Below, one piece after another: positions 1 to 7,950 of a stretch of DNA of 64,000 nucleotides (positions are counted from its first letter, which is position 1; every line of letters begins with the position of its first letter). A program made the translations under genes and the position numbers. Origin of the DNA: Armatimonadota bacterium (lineage in GTDB: Bacteria > Sysuimicrobiota > Sysuimicrobiia > Sysuimicrobiales > Humicultoraceae); contig JAVKHP010000001.1 of the NCBI GenBank assembly GCA_031459855.1, positions 1,346,059 through 1,410,058 of the forward strand, given 5' to 3'. The notes beneath the pieces are model-generated. The model did not search any database, was not told the DNA's origin, and was given only the letters and a program-made list of their open reading frames with translations.

Positions 1-613
1 TGCCCAGGGGGTCGGCGCGCTGGACGTGCACGATGGACACGTCCGGTTGCAGGGCCGGCACCAGGACCACGGGCTCGCCCGGCGCCCAGGGGTTGTCGAC
101 CACCACGGCCTTGGGTGGGGAAGCGCGCTGCGCGGCCGCGGCGTCGTGCGCGCCGCCTGTGGCCCGCGCGCCCCACGACAGCACGGGCGCGTCCGCCAGC
201 ATGTCGGAGCCCAGCAGGCTGCGGGTGGGCATGAAGGGCACGCCCATCTCACCGGCCAGGAAGCGGCTGACCATGGCCAGGTGGCTGTAGTCCTCGTGGA
301 CGAGGGTGCCGTCCTCGATGCCCCGGCGCCAGCAGTACGTGACCCCGAACCGCTCCAGGTTGCCCGACCCCGATGCGGTGCGCCGGACCAGCCCTGCGCC
401 GACCAGCTGGTCCATGCCCAGGGAGAGGTTGCAGCCCACGACGGTGAGGTCGCCGATCCTCTGGCGGATGATCTCGAAGGTGAGCGCCTGCGGGCAGCGG
501 CCGATGTTCTGCCCGCCCATGCCCAGGACGCTCCCCGGCCGCACGAAGCGCGCGACCGCCTCGGCTGCCGTCATGACCTTGGGCGCAGGACGCGCCGCAC
601 TGCGCAGGGCCAC
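1..613 (-). CDS. CoA-transferase family I subunit A (partial, runs off left edge)
   Basis: Subunit of a heterodimeric CoA-transferase of the glutaconate / 3-oxoacid type, which moves CoA between carboxylic acids. About 204 residues are visible. The glycine-rich GMGGQNIGR segment, the later RSLLGSDML stretch and the closing VPALQPDVSIVHVQRADPLG are typical of the alpha subunit. I chose GTG at 613 because a GGAGG lies just upstream; an in-frame ATG at 574 is the alternative. The partner subunit would lie beyond the left edge. A minus-strand promoter at 874-904 should drive it, giving a leader of about 250 nt that contains a tandem repeat array. The divergent LysR gene is its likely regulator. 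Family assignment is firm; the substrate is unknown. Confidence 0.85.
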   Translation of the reverse strand, partial: MALRSAARPAPKVMTAAEAVARFVRPGSVLGMGGQNIGRCPQALTFEIIRQRIGDLTVVGCNLSLGMDQLVGAGLVRRTASGSGNLERFGVTYCWRRGIEDGTLVHEDYSHLAMVSRFLAGEMGVPFMPTRSLLGSDMLADAPVLSWGARATGGAHDAAAAQRASPPKAVVVDNPWAPGEPVVLVPALQPDVSIVHVQRADPLG

Positions 614-662
614 GCTCGTCCTCCGTGCATCCACGCGCCTGCCCGCCGCACTGACGGGCCAT

Positions 663-810
663 GGATCCGCCCTGACGACCCGCTACGGGCCCGCCGCGGC
701 CAGAAGACTGCAGATCCCGCCCTGACGACCGGCCACTGGCCCGCCACGGCCAGAGACCGCGGATCCCGTCGTGACGACCGGCCCCGGCCCGCCATCCCAG
801 GCCGCGGATC
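663..810. repeat. Three imperfect tandem repeats, about 49 bp each
   Basis: Copies begin at 663, 712 and 761 with GGATCC/AGATCC followed by a GACGACC core and a GGCCCGCC block; a fragment of a fourth begins near 806. Copies 1 and 2 are exactly 49 bp, copy 3 about 45 bp. On the minus strand each unit has GGCC elements able to pair, for example CTGGCC with GGCCAG in copy 2. The array lies in the probable leader of the CoA-transferase transcript. The rest of 614-865 shows no gene. Confidence 0.75.
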
Positions 811-865
811 CGCGGCGGTGACAGGCCACGCCACGCCGCCCGCCCCAACGGCAGATGCCGCGCGC

Positions 866-945
866 GTGCCTGCATTATAGGGAGCGTCCAATTGATAATG
901 TCAAATAAGGATTGCACGGAATATCAAAAGCAAATATTATACATG
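866..945. promoter_or_regulatory. AT-rich divergent promoter/operator between CoA-transferase and lysR
   Basis: A short AT-rich island in very GC-rich DNA. Minus strand: TTGACA (899-904) and TATAAT (874-879), spacer 19 bp. Plus strand: TTGCAC (912-917), 17-bp spacer, TATTAT (935-940). The dyad TTGATAATGTCAA at 892-904 fits the T-N11-A LysR box and overlaps the minus-strand -35. A second dyad, AATAT...ATATT, spans 920-938. The arrangement is the classic LysR autoregulatory and divergent activation layout. Confidence 0.7.
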
Positions 946-1926
946 GCGATGGCCCACGCCCTCGCGCCAGACCCACGCCCGCCCCTGCCGCTGGGGCCGC
1001 TGCGGGCGTTCCACCACGTGGTCGTCCACCAGGCCGTGCACCGGGCGGCGCGCGCCCTGGGCGTCACGCAGCCCGCGGTCACCCAGCAGCTGCGCAGGCT
1101 GGAGCAGGCCACCGGGGTCGTCCTCTTCGAGCGCGACGGTCGCCGGTTGGTGCTCACCGAGGCGGGCCGGACGCTGGCCGGCTACGCCCAGCGCATCTTC
1201 GACCTGGTGGAGGCCGCGCAGGACGCCCTGGCCGGTGAGCGGGCGCTGCGCACCGGCGTCCTGCGCGTGGGCGCGAGCCGCACGGCCGGCGCGTACTACG
1301 TCGCCAACCTGCTCGACCGGTTCAAGCAGCGCCACCCCGGCGTGAAGGTCAGCCTGACCGTGGCCAACTCCGAGATCGTCCTGGACCGGATCAAGGACTT
1401 CTCGCTCCACGTGGGGCTCGTGGCCGGTCGACCCGACGACCCGGCGCTCGTGACGCGGCCGCTGGTCCGGGACCGCATGCTGGTGGTCCTCCCGCCGGGC
1501 CACCCGCTGGCGCAGCGGGCGCGCGTCTCCGTCCGCGATCTGCGCGGCTGGCCGCTGGTCCTGCGCGAGCCGGGGTCCACCAGCCGACGCCTCATCGAGG
1601 AGGCCGCAGCAGCCCACGGGGTCGTGGTCGACGTCGCCATGGAGCTGGAGAGCAACGAGGCCATCAAGAGCGCGGTGGCCGACGGCATCGGCGTGGCCAT
1701 CATGGCCCAGGCCGCGGTGGCCCAGGACCTGGCCAGCGGACGCCTGGTGGGCCGGCCGCTGCGCGAGCCGCTGGTGTTGGACTTCGCGCTGGTCTACCAC
1801 CGCGACCGGATGCTGGCCCCGGTGCTGGCCGCGTTCCTGGCAATGGTTCCGGCGTCGGTGCGCCGGGCCCCACGCCAGCAGCAGAGGAAGACCCGCGCCG
1901 GGGCAGGAACCAAGGGGCCGGCGTGA
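943..1926 (+). CDS. LysR-family transcriptional regulator
   Basis: DNA-binding regulator of about 327 residues, a normal length. The N-terminal winged HTH (about residues 15-75) includes AARALGVTQPAVTQQLRRLE. The effector-binding periplasmic-protein-like domain follows from about residue 95 (GVLRVGASRTAGAYY...). ATG at 943 or 949 is the best start because the domain begins right after; neither has a Shine-Dalgarno. The predicted -10 ends at 940, so the transcript may be leaderless from 949. It diverges from the CoA-transferase gene, whose promoter carries a LysR-box dyad, so that operon is the probable target. It also precedes the PbfA gene by only 21 bp on the same strand and may be cotranscribed with it. 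Confidence 0.93.
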   Translation: MAMAHALAPDPRPPLPLGPLRAFHHVVVHQAVHRAARALGVTQPAVTQQLRRLEQATGVVLFERDGRRLVLTEAGRTLAGYAQRIFDLVEAAQDALAGERALRTGVLRVGASRTAGAYYVANLLDRFKQRHPGVKVSLTVANSEIVLDRIKDFSLHVGLVAGRPDDPALVTRPLVRDRMLVVLPPGHPLAQRARVSVRDLRGWPLVLREPGSTSRRLIEEAAAAHGVVVDVAMELESNEAIKSAVADGIGVAIMAQAAVAQDLASGRLVGRPLREPLVLDFALVYHRDRMLAPVLAAFLAMVPASVRRAPRQQQRKTRAGAGTKGPA

Positions 1927-1941
1927 GAACCCGGAGGCGTC

Positions 1942-3309
1942 GTGATGGAGCGCGTCGTGCCCAAACCCTCGGAAGGTGACGTGAACCTCTCGCCGCGGCG
2001 GGCGGCGTGGCAGGCGGCGATGCTGGACGAGCCGACCCGCGCGCTGCTCGCCGAGGACGCGCGCTACTTCCTCCACCAGGCGCTGTCCACGCCGTGCCTG
2101 ACCGCCCTGCGACGGTGCGAGGGCATCTACCTCGAAGACCTCCAGGGTCGCCGCTACATGGACTTCCACGGGAACAGCGTCCACCAGGTGGGCTTCGGCA
2201 ACCCGGCAGTGGTGGCGGCGATCAAGGCGCAGCTCGACGCGTTGAGCTTCTGCCCGCGCCGGTTCACCAACGAGCCGGCGGTGGCCCTGGCGCGGAAGCT
2301 GGCGCAGCTCGCGCCGGGCGACCTGCACAAGGTGCTGTTCTGCCCCAGCGGTACCGGCGCCATCGGCATCGCCCTGAAGCTGGCCCGCACGGTGACCGGT
2401 CGCTACAAGACGATCTCCATGTGGGACGCCTTCCACGGCGCCTCCCTCGACGCCATCTCGGTGGGCGGTGAGGAGCTGTTCCGGCGCGACGTCGGGCCCC
2501 TGCTGCCGGGCACCGAGCACGTGCCGCCGCCCGACCCGTACCGCTGTCTGTGGGACTGTCAGGCGCGGGGCGGGTGCGACCTCAAGTGCGCCGGCTACAT
2601 CGAGTACGTGCTCGAGAAGGAGGGCGACGTGGCCGCCGTGATCGCCGAGACGGTGCGTGCCACGCCGGTGATTCCGCGGCGCGAGTTCTGGCAGGCCGTG
2701 CGCGCGGCGTGCGACCGTCACGGTGCGTTGCTCATCCTCGACGAGATCCCCACGGCGCTGGGGCGCACCGGTGCGATGTTCGCCTGCGAGCACTACGGCG
2801 TCGTCCCCGACATCCTCGTGCTGGGGAAGGGTCTGGGCGGTGGCATCATGCCCCTGGCGGCGGTGCTGGCCCGCGAGCGCTTCGACGTGGCGGCCGACCG
2901 GGCCCTGGGCCACTACACCCACGAGAAGAACCCGGTGGCCGCCGCCGCGGCGCTGGCCACGCTGCAGTACATCGAGGACCACGGCCTCGTCGAGCGGGCG
3001 CGCGTGCTGGGCGAGCACGCCCTGCAGCGGCTGCGCGCCATGCAGGCCCGCCACCCGCTGATCGGCGACGTGCGCGGGCTGGGGCTGCTGCTGGGCGTCG
3101 AGCTGGTCACCGACCGCGCCACCCGGGCCCGGGCCGTCGCCGAGGCCGAGGCGGTCATGTACGCGGCGCTGACCCGCGGGCTGAGCTTCAAGGTCAGCAT
3201 GGGCAACGTCCTGACCCTGGCGCCGCCGCTCGTGATCACCCGCGCCGAGCTCGACCGTGCCCTGGACATCCTCGACGACAGCCTCGCGGAGGTCGAACGG
3301 CACCGATGA
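1942..3309 (+). CDS. pbfA: Class III aminotransferase-fold enzyme, PbfA-like (R)-1-hydroxy-2-aminoethylphosphonate ammonia-lyase
   Basis: PLP enzyme of about 455 residues. The region from residue 50 onward (GIYLEDLQGRRYMDFHGNS, RFTNEPAVALARKLAQLAPG, YVLEKEGDVAAVIAE, VLGKGLGGGIMPLAAVLARE, GHYTHEKNP) follows the PbfA subgroup I know closely. PbfA eliminates ammonia from the hydroxylated form of 2-aminoethylphosphonate. The PLP lysine is in LGKGLGG and the Asp in LDEIPTALG. An internal cysteine cluster, C-x3-C-x5-C-x3-C, sits around residues 199-214. ATG 1942 or the adjacent ATG 1945 could start it. The stop overlaps the next gene by ATGA. I see no phosphonatase or phosphonate transporter nearby, so the substrate could be a related amino-phosphonate or amino-phosphate. 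Confidence 0.75.
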   Translation: MMERVVPKPSEGDVNLSPRRAAWQAAMLDEPTRALLAEDARYFLHQALSTPCLTALRRCEGIYLEDLQGRRYMDFHGNSVHQVGFGNPAVVAAIKAQLDALSFCPRRFTNEPAVALARKLAQLAPGDLHKVLFCPSGTGAIGIALKLARTVTGRYKTISMWDAFHGASLDAISVGGEELFRRDVGPLLPGTEHVPPPDPYRCLWDCQARGGCDLKCAGYIEYVLEKEGDVAAVIAETVRATPVIPRREFWQAVRAACDRHGALLILDEIPTALGRTGAMFACEHYGVVPDILVLGKGLGGGIMPLAAVLARERFDVAADRALGHYTHEKNPVAAAAALATLQYIEDHGLVERARVLGEHALQRLRAMQARHPLIGDVRGLGLLLGVELVTDRATRARAVAEAEAVMYAALTRGLSFKVSMGNVLTLAPPLVITRAELDRALDILDDSLAEVERHR

Positions 3310-3965
3310 TCGACCAACCCCCCCTGGCTCCGGGCCAGACGCTGCTGTACACCCTGCGCCACGGCCTCACCGAGCTGAACCGCACCAAGCGCACGGGCGG
3401 CCGCCTGGACGTCCCGCTGGCCGACGAGGGCCGCCGGCAGGCCGAGGAGGCCCGCCAGCGCTTCGCGGGCACGGCCCTGGACGTCGTGATCGCCTCGAGC
3501 CTGCGCCGCGCCATCGAGACCGCCGAGATCGTCACCGGGTGGCCGCGCGAGCGCATCGTGATCGACGACCTCGCCGTCGAGCGCAGCTTCGGGCAGATGG
3601 AAGGCCTGACCCAGGACGAGATCCGCGTGCGGTTCCCCGACGTGATCTACGTGCCGATCGACCACGTCCGGTACTCCCTCAACCCGCCCGGCGGCGAGTC
3701 GTTCGAGGCGCTGCGCGCCCGCGCGCGGACGTTCCTCGCGCGCGTGCTGGCGGCTTATGGGGGCAAGCGCATCCTGGTCTCGTCGCACCAGAACTTCATG
3801 CAGCAGCTGCACGGTGAGCTGCGCGGCCTCGACCCCTACGCCGCGCTCAAGTACGACATCCTCAACCTGGAGCTGAACCAGTTCCACCTGGACGTCGATG
3901 GCCGACTGCTGGCCCACCGCGTCTACCAGCTCTGCCCCGACGCCGCCAAGTACCCGTCGTTCTGA
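3306..3965 (+). CDS. Histidine phosphatase (phosphoglycerate mutase-like) family protein
   Basis: Cytosolic phosphatase or mutase of about 219 residues. The N-terminal signature LRHGLTELNRTKRTGGR is the RHG box with the catalytic His. The family's second half (SSLRRAIETAEIVTG, then ERSFGQMEGLT, and VSSHQNFMQQL with the second catalytic His) is complete. Its ATG overlaps the stop of the PbfA-like gene, so the two are translationally coupled. Coupling suggests it acts on the same pathway, perhaps dephosphorylating a product, but its substrate cannot be read from sequence. Confidence 0.88.
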   Translation: MIDQPPLAPGQTLLYTLRHGLTELNRTKRTGGRLDVPLADEGRRQAEEARQRFAGTALDVVIASSLRRAIETAEIVTGWPRERIVIDDLAVERSFGQMEGLTQDEIRVRFPDVIYVPIDHVRYSLNPPGGESFEALRARARTFLARVLAAYGGKRILVSSHQNFMQQLHGELRGLDPYAALKYDILNLELNQFHLDVDGRLLAHRVYQLCPDAAKYPSF

Positions 3966-3977
3966 CGGCGGGACGGG

Positions 3978-5303
3978 ATGGCGGCCGCAGACGGGCGAAA
4001 CGGGGCGGTGGTCGCGGACGCCCGGCGGCTCCAGGCGGCGATCGAGGACCTGACCGCGCAGCTCGCGCAGCGGTTCCCGGCGCGGGTCCGCGGGCTGCGC
4101 CGCGTGGGCCGTGAGGCTGAGTTCCCCCTGGTCTGGCCCGACGGTCGGGCCGCGCCGGTGGCCCGCCTGTGGGACGGGCTGCGCACGCACAGCGCCGCCC
4201 GCGTCCGCTACGACGACCCCGACCGGACCGTCATCGCGCGCGTGGACGTCGGCGGCGCGGGCTACGAGGTCGAGGTCGGCCGCGCCACGGTCGAGGTGGT
4301 GCTGCCGCCCGTCGACGACCTGCACACGCTGGCGCAGGTGTCGGCGTCCGCTATCGGCCGGCTGGTGCAGGTGGCCACCGCTGCGCGCCTGCGCGTGCTG
4401 GGCTACGGCATCCAGCCCCGGACCCAGGCCCGCGCCGGCCTGATCACGCCCAAGCGCCGGTACGCCGCGTTCTACCGCAGCCTCGGGCGGCCGTGGTTGC
4501 CGTTCACCACCACGGCCAGTGACCAGGTGCACGTGGACGTCGGGCGCGACGAGGTCGTCGGGGTGGTCAACGTCCTCAACCTGCTCTCCGGAGCGATCAT
4601 CGCGCTCACGGCGAACTCGTCGGTCTACGCGGGGCGCGTGGGGCGGTTCTGCTCGGGGCGGGAAGGCCTGCTGTGGGGGCTGGGCGAGCGCCACGGCATG
4701 CCGCCCCGGCCGTTTGCCGACCTCGAGGACTACGTCCGGTTCGTCTGCCAGCAGCCGTGCGCCGTGCTGCGGCGCGGCCCCTCGTACGCGGCGTACGGCC
4801 GTCCGCTGGCGGCCTACCTGCAGACGCGCGGCCCGGACCTCGACGCGTTCCTCTGGCACGAGCACTACTTGTGGTACAGCGCGCGGCCCCGCGCGCAGCA
4901 CGCCACCGTGGAGGTGCGGCCGGCCTGCCAGCAGCCGCCCGAGGACCCGCTGGCCGCCGCGGCCCTGGCGCTCGCCCTGGTGGAGGGCTGGCGCGAGGCG
5001 CAGGCGCTGGTGGCCGAGGCGCTCGGGGGCGATGCGCTGGGGCGCCGCGCGTGGCGAGTGATGGCGGCCTACCGGCGCGCCGCCGTCCGCTGCGGCGTGC
5101 GCGCGCCCGAGCCGGCCCCCCGGTTCCTGGCGCGCCTGCTGGACGTGGCGACCGACGCGCTGCGACGGCGCGGGCGGGGCGAAGAGCGCTTGCTGGACGG
5201 CCTGCGGCGCCGCCTCGAGACGCGGCGGCTGCCGGCCGACGACGCCGTGACCACGTTTCGCCGCGGCGGGGCTGCGGCGCTGGTGGCGGCGCGGGCGCTG
5301 TAG
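3978..5303 (+). CDS. Glutamate-cysteine ligase family 2 (GCS2) protein
   Basis: ATP-dependent carboxylate-amine ligase of about 441 residues, of the group that makes gamma-glutamyl-cysteine or similar gamma-glutamyl amides. Recognised by VGREAEFPLVWPDG near residue 45, YGIQPRTQARAG near 150, TTASDQVHVDVGRDE near 185, LTANSSVYAGRVGRF near 210 and ATVEVRPACQQPPED near 310. It starts 13 bp after the phosphatase gene and is probably in the same operon. Its presence beside a PbfA-like enzyme is unexpected. Thiol biosynthesis, or gamma-glutamylation of an amine intermediate, are both possible. Family is confident; exact product is not. Confidence 0.8.
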   Translation: MAAADGRNGAVVADARRLQAAIEDLTAQLAQRFPARVRGLRRVGREAEFPLVWPDGRAAPVARLWDGLRTHSAARVRYDDPDRTVIARVDVGGAGYEVEVGRATVEVVLPPVDDLHTLAQVSASAIGRLVQVATAARLRVLGYGIQPRTQARAGLITPKRRYAAFYRSLGRPWLPFTTTASDQVHVDVGRDEVVGVVNVLNLLSGAIIALTANSSVYAGRVGRFCSGREGLLWGLGERHGMPPRPFADLEDYVRFVCQQPCAVLRRGPSYAAYGRPLAAYLQTRGPDLDAFLWHEHYLWYSARPRAQHATVEVRPACQQPPEDPLAAAALALALVEGWREAQALVAEALGGDALGRRAWRVMAAYRRAAVRCGVRAPEPAPRFLARLLDVATDALRRRGRGEERLLDGLRRRLETRRLPADDAVTTFRRGGAAALVAARAL

Positions 5304-5359
5304 GCGCCCGCGCGTGCGGTGCACGAGAGGAGACCAGACAGCCTGCGAGGAGGGAGACC

Positions 5360-6130
5360 ATGGGACGGCTGGACGGCAAGGTGGTGTTCATCACCGGTGC
5401 AGGGAGCGGCATGGGGCGCGCCGCCTCGGTGCGGTTCGCGCGCGAGGGGGCCAGGGTGGTGGTCGCGGAGGTGGCCGAGGCCGCAGGGCGCGAGACCGTG
5501 GACGAGGTGCACGCCGCGGGCGGCGAGGCGCTCTTCGTGCGCACCGACGTCTCGCGCGAGGCGGACGTGGCCGCGGCGATCCGCGCGGGAGAGGCCGCGT
5601 TTGGCCGCATCGACGTCCTCTACAACAACGCCGGGATCTTCCCGCCCGAGGACGGCTCGGTCGTCGACCTGGACGAGGCGGTGTGGGACCGGGTGATGGC
5701 CGTCAACCTGAAGGGCATCTACCTGGTCTGCAAGCACGGCATCCCGGCGCTGCTGCGCGCGGGCGGCGGGTCGGTGATCAACATCGCGTCGTTCGTGGCG
5801 CTGGTGGGGTGCACCGTGCCGCAGGACGCCTACACCGCCAGCAAGGGCGGGGTCATCGCGCTCACCAAGTCGCTGGCCGTGCAGTTCGGCCCCCGGGGCA
5901 TCCGCACCAACGCCATCTGCCCCGGGCCCATCGAGACGCCACTGCTGACCGAGTGGCTGCTGACCAACCCCGAGGCGAAGGCGGTGCGCCTGGCGCGCAT
6001 TCCCATGGGGCGCTTCGGCCGGCCCGACGACATCGTGGCGATGGCGCTCTACCTGGCGTCCGACGAGTCGAGCTGGACGAACGGCGCGGTGCTGGTGGTC
6101 GACGGCGGGATCACGTCCAACTACTTCTGA
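5360..6130 (+). CDS. SDR-family NAD(P)-dependent oxidoreductase
   Basis: Classical short-chain dehydrogenase of 256 residues. It has the GAGSGMG nucleotide-binding motif near residue 12, NNAG near 90, the catalytic Ser in INIASFVAL, YTASK with Tyr and Lys near 155, and the C-terminal VDGG. GAGGAGGGAGACC before ATG 5360 is a strong ribosome-binding site. It lies 56 bp after the GCS2 gene on the same strand and may be the last gene of that operon. The substrate is not predictable; the N-terminal VVAEVAEA suggests NAD preference (acidic residue after beta 2), though this is weak. Confidence 0.92.
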   Translation: MGRLDGKVVFITGAGSGMGRAASVRFAREGARVVVAEVAEAAGRETVDEVHAAGGEALFVRTDVSREADVAAAIRAGEAAFGRIDVLYNNAGIFPPEDGSVVDLDEAVWDRVMAVNLKGIYLVCKHGIPALLRAGGGSVINIASFVALVGCTVPQDAYTASKGGVIALTKSLAVQFGPRGIRTNAICPGPIETPLLTEWLLTNPEAKAVRLARIPMGRFGRPDDIVAMALYLASDESSWTNGAVLVVDGGITSNYF

Positions 6131-6180
6131 GGGCGGGGGCCGCGGGCGCACGGGGCGGTCGTCCATCCGCGCTGGCGGCC

Positions 6181-7032
6181 TCATGGCGGCGCGTCCAGCG
6201 GCACCATGGTCCACGCGCCGTCGCGCAAAGCGGCCACCTCGGTGCAGCCCACCTCGCGCAGCAGCGCGTCTGCTTCCTGGTGGTGGTCCGTCACCTGGGC
6301 CGGGGAGTGGGCGTCGGTGGTGACCAGCAGGCGGATGCCCAGGGCCAGGCAGCGGCGGAGGATCCACGGGCTCGGGTACGGGCTGCGCACGGCGTCGCGC
6401 CAGCCGGCCGTGTTGAGCTCCACGATCAGGTCGGCCCGCGCGCAGGCGTGCAGGGTGGCCTCCACCTCGCGCACGTACCAGGCGTCGTCCTCCCGGAAGT
6501 AGCGGTTGCCGGCGTTCCACTTCTTGACGCGGTCCAGGTGGCCGACGATGGCCACCCCGCCCCAGGCCGCCAGTCCCCGGATGCGCTCGTAGTAGGCGCC
6601 GACCAGTCGCCGCACCTCGCCGGCGAAGTGGCGGTGCAGCCCCTCCTCGAAGCCGCGCCGGGTGAGGTCGTACGCCCACGGAACTCCCAGGGCGGTCTCG
6701 CCGAGGAAGTGCACCGAGCCGATGAGGAACTCGAACGGGTACGGCGCGACCAGGGCCCAGAGGGCGTCGTGGCGCTCGGGGATGTAGTCGAACTCCAGCC
6801 CCAGGTGGACGGCCAGGCGGCCCTGCCAGGCTGCGCGCACGCGGGCCACGTCGGCGCAGTAGGCCGGCAGGTCGGCGGCCCGCATCGCGGCCTCGTCGGG
6901 AAAGTCCAGCGGTGCGTGGCTGGTGACCCCCAGCGCCCCCAGCCCCGCGGCGGCCGCAGCCTCGGCGTACTGCGCGATCTCGCCGATGCCGTCGCAGTAG
7001 CGGTTGTGGGTGTGGTAGGCCGTCCGGATCAG
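6181..7032 (-). CDS. PHP-domain histidinol-phosphatase (HisJ-like)
   Basis: Metal-dependent phosphatase of about 283 residues. The PHP signature AYHTHNRYCDG starts at residue 5; LGVTSHAPLDFPDE, LGLEFDYIPE, SVHFLGE, GHLDRVKKW and the C-terminal TTDAHSP supply the other metal ligands. HisJ members remove phosphate from histidinol phosphate, but no his genes are nearby. The reading frame has no ATG, GTG or TTG before the first metal motif. The only upstream candidates are CTG at 7032 or ATC at 7029, which straddle the stop codon (7029-7031) of the preceding gene, with AAGGAG upstream. Translation is therefore probably coupled and uses a non-canonical start. Confidence 0.85.
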   Translation of the reverse strand: MIRTAYHTHNRYCDGIGEIAQYAEAAAAAGLGALGVTSHAPLDFPDEAAMRAADLPAYCADVARVRAAWQGRLAVHLGLEFDYIPERHDALWALVAPYPFEFLIGSVHFLGETALGVPWAYDLTRRGFEEGLHRHFAGEVRRLVGAYYERIRGLAAWGGVAIVGHLDRVKKWNAGNRYFREDDAWYVREVEATLHACARADLIVELNTAGWRDAVRSPYPSPWILRRCLALGIRLLVTTDAHSPAQVTDHHQEADALLREVGCTEVAALRDGAWTMVPLDAPP

Positions 7033-7928
7033 AGCGATTCGGCTCCTTCGGTACGCAACGGCCCGCCGGGTGCCCGCAGGAGCTCGGCCAGGATCTCCAC
7101 GCCGCGGGCGATGCGGGGGCCGGGCCGGTTGAAGTAGGCGCTGGCGTCGGTGAGGTAGACGCGCCCGGCCCGCACCGCCGGGAGCGCGTCCCAGCCCGGC
7201 CGGCCGGTCACCAGGTGGCGCTCTTGGCGCGTGCGCGCGATGTCGAACCCGCAGGGCATGAGGACCACCACGTCGGGCGCGGCATCGAGCACCTGCTCCC
7301 AGTCCACGACGAACGACTCCTGGCGCGGCCGTCCCAGCACGTCGATCCCGCCCGCGGCCTCCACCATCTCGGGCACCCAGTGGCCGGCCACGAAGAGCGG
7401 ATCGAGCCACTCCAGGCAGACGACCCGCGGCCGCGGTGCGGGCGGCGGCAGCCGGCGGACCCGTTCGATGCGCGCCCGCAGCGCGCCGACCAGGGCGGCG
7501 GCCGCCGTGTGGGCGCCGGTGTGCTGGCCGACGTCGAGGATCGTCTCCAAAATGTCGTCCAGACCGCGCGGCTCCAGCGAGAGGATGGAGGGCGTCCCTG
7601 CGAGCACCCGCGCGGCCCGGCGCACCTCGGTGAACGACGGCGCGCACACCCGGCAGAGCTCCTGCGTGAGGATGAGGTCGGGCGCAAGCGCGGCGAGTTG
7701 CGCGGCGTCGAGGTGGTAGACGCTGGTGCCGGTGTGCACCGCGCGGCGGATCGTGGCGTCGATCTCGGCGCTGGGCCGGTCGGCGGTCACCACGGCCTGG
7801 CTCAGCGCGGGCAGCGCGCGCACCTCGGGTGGCCAGTCGCAGTCGTGGGAGACCCCCACCAACCGGTCGCCCAGGCCGAGCGCGCAGACGATCTCGGTGG
7901 CGCTGGGCAGCAGCGAGACGATCTTCAC
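7029..7928 (-). CDS. Cobalamin-type ABC substrate-binding domain protein (BtuF-like)
   Basis: About 299 residues of the helical-backbone (class III) metal/cobalamin-binding fold: [20 protein letters not shown] at the start, [20 protein letters not shown] near 75, and [10 protein letters not shown] near 220. There is no signal peptide: the beta-strand IVSLLPS begins at residue 3. It resembles the cytosolic cobalamin-binding stand-alone forms found next to corrinoid genes, rather than an exported BtuF. The stop overlaps the HisJ-like gene. No ABC permease or ATPase of the BtuCD type is in view. It lies 22 bp downstream of the MFS gene on the same strand, forming a probable three-gene unit. Confidence 0.82.
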   Translation of the reverse strand: MKIVSLLPSATEIVCALGLGDRLVGVSHDCDWPPEVRALPALSQAVVTADRPSAEIDATIRRAVHTGTSVYHLDAAQLAALAPDLILTQELCRVCAPSFTEVRRAARVLAGTPSILSLEPRGLDDILETILDVGQHTGAHTAAAALVGALRARIERVRRLPPPAPRPRVVCLEWLDPLFVAGHWVPEMVEAAGGIDVLGRPRQESFVVDWEQVLDAAPDVVVLMPCGFDIARTRQERHLVTGRPGWDALPAVRAGRVYLTDASAYFNRPGPRIARGVEILAELLRAPGGPLRTEGAESL

Positions 7929-7950
7929 CGCGGCGGCCTCCCGCTGGGGC

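Noticed and set aside
937-3303. 788-codon minus-strand open frame over lysR and the PbfA-like gene
   Set aside because: Complementary shadow of two well-supported plus-strand genes; no domain motifs.
2913-5324. 803-codon minus-strand open frame
   Set aside because: Shadow of the phosphatase and GCS2 genes, low-complexity composition, no recognisable family.
7033-7647. N-terminal extension of the HisJ-like protein
   Set aside because: The extension is a frame shadow of the BtuF-like gene with no similarity to PHP phosphatases.
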